Shown here piece by piece: positions 6,523-6,609 of a DNA stretch of 6,609 bases (within the stretch, counting starts at the first letter, position 1; the number at the start of each line of letters is the position of its first letter). Position numbers and translations under genes: made by a program. Under the pieces are notes generated by a model, which saw nothing but the letters and a program-made list of their open reading frames with translations, did no database searches and was not told the origin of the DNA. The stretch is from Christensenellaceae bacterium (GTDB taxonomy: Bacteria; Bacillota; Clostridia; Christensenellales; Borkfalkiaceae), in the NCBI GenBank assembly GCA_948482865.1, contig CAOMHR010000088.1, positions 1-6,609 of the forward strand, given 5' to 3'.

Positions 6523-6553
6523 ACGGCGGAGTCTATTCGGCTCTGCCGTTTTT
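6523..6553 (+). terminator. Rho-independent terminator of the LysM / Cys-rich operon
   Basis: An 11-bp stem (6523-6533 with 6539-6549), including two G-T wobbles, encloses the 5-nt loop TATTC and runs directly into T5 (6549-6553) and then GTTGTT. It lies 17 nt after the stop codon at 6506. Confidence 0.85.
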
Positions 6554-6568
6554 GTTGTTAAAAGTTAA

Positions 6569-6587
6569 CCCCACGCTAAGCGTGGGG
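6569..6587. repeat. Perfect inverted repeat, 8-bp stem with 3-nt loop
   Basis: CCCCACGC (6569-6576), loop TAA, GCGTGGGG (6580-6587). It lies downstream of the operon terminator and is followed by CATAAAAAAGC on the plus strand. It has no T-tract on the plus strand, and on the minus strand it is followed only by TTAACTTTTAAC, so it is a poor terminator either way. A short GC-rich hairpin of this type resembles the subterminal hairpins of IS200/IS605 elements, but the window ends 22 nt later and no transposase is visible. Confidence 0.55.
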
Positions 6588-6609
6588 CATAAAAAAGCTT
6601 TAGCTATGG

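Noticed and set aside
5933..6561. Alternate plus-strand frames at 5933-6115 and 6379-6561 in and after the Cys-rich gene
   Set aside because: They overlap a better-supported gene in another frame. The second runs through the terminator hairpin.

Overview
The window reads as part of a low-to-mid GC Gram-positive chromosome, most likely an anaerobic Clostridia-type member of the Bacillota. The pointers are an SpoVB-type MOP flippase, a small LysM protein, AAGGA/GGAGG ribosome binding sites, sigma-A-like promoters and a very long carbohydrate-binding-like lipoprotein. No rRNA, tRNA, CRISPR array or recognisable transposase is visible, and taxonomy below this level is inference.

Layout. (1) Positions 1-3097, minus strand: the N-terminal 1032 residues of a very large secreted lipoprotein, whose 3' end lies outside the window. 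It has at least three beta-sandwich, CBM-like modules and tyrosine/aspartate-rich linkers. (2) Positions 3098-3237: an AT-rich divergent intergenic region with a good promoter for the lipoprotein and a weaker one facing right. (3) Positions 3238-3971, plus strand: two half-length TauE/SafE (TSUP) membrane proteins of 121 and 123 residues, joined by a 4-nt stop/start overlap and probably forming one heteromeric transporter. (4) Positions 3955-5460, minus strand: a complete 501-residue polysaccharide/lipid flippase of the SpoVB/MurJ superfamily, overlapping the TSUP pair tail-to-tail by 17 bp. (5) Positions 5461-5524: a 64-bp divergent promoter region. (6) Positions 5525-6506, plus strand: a 98-residue LysM protein that appears to be read from a leaderless mRNA, then a 218-residue cysteine-rich, beta-rich protein of unknown function with a strong ribosome binding site. 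A clear rho-independent terminator follows at 6523-6553. (7) Positions 6569-6587: a perfect 8-bp hairpin next to the window edge, possibly the end of an IS200/IS605-like element or a second terminator.

The unifying theme is the cell envelope: a surface lipoprotein that probably binds glycans, a lipid-linked glycan flippase, a peptidoglycan-binding LysM protein and a cysteine-rich partner. The flippase and the LysM/Cys-rich pair are divergently transcribed from a very short shared region, which suggests related expression, perhaps in envelope or spore-coat assembly. That last link is a hypothesis. The TSUP pair has no obvious functional tie to its neighbours.
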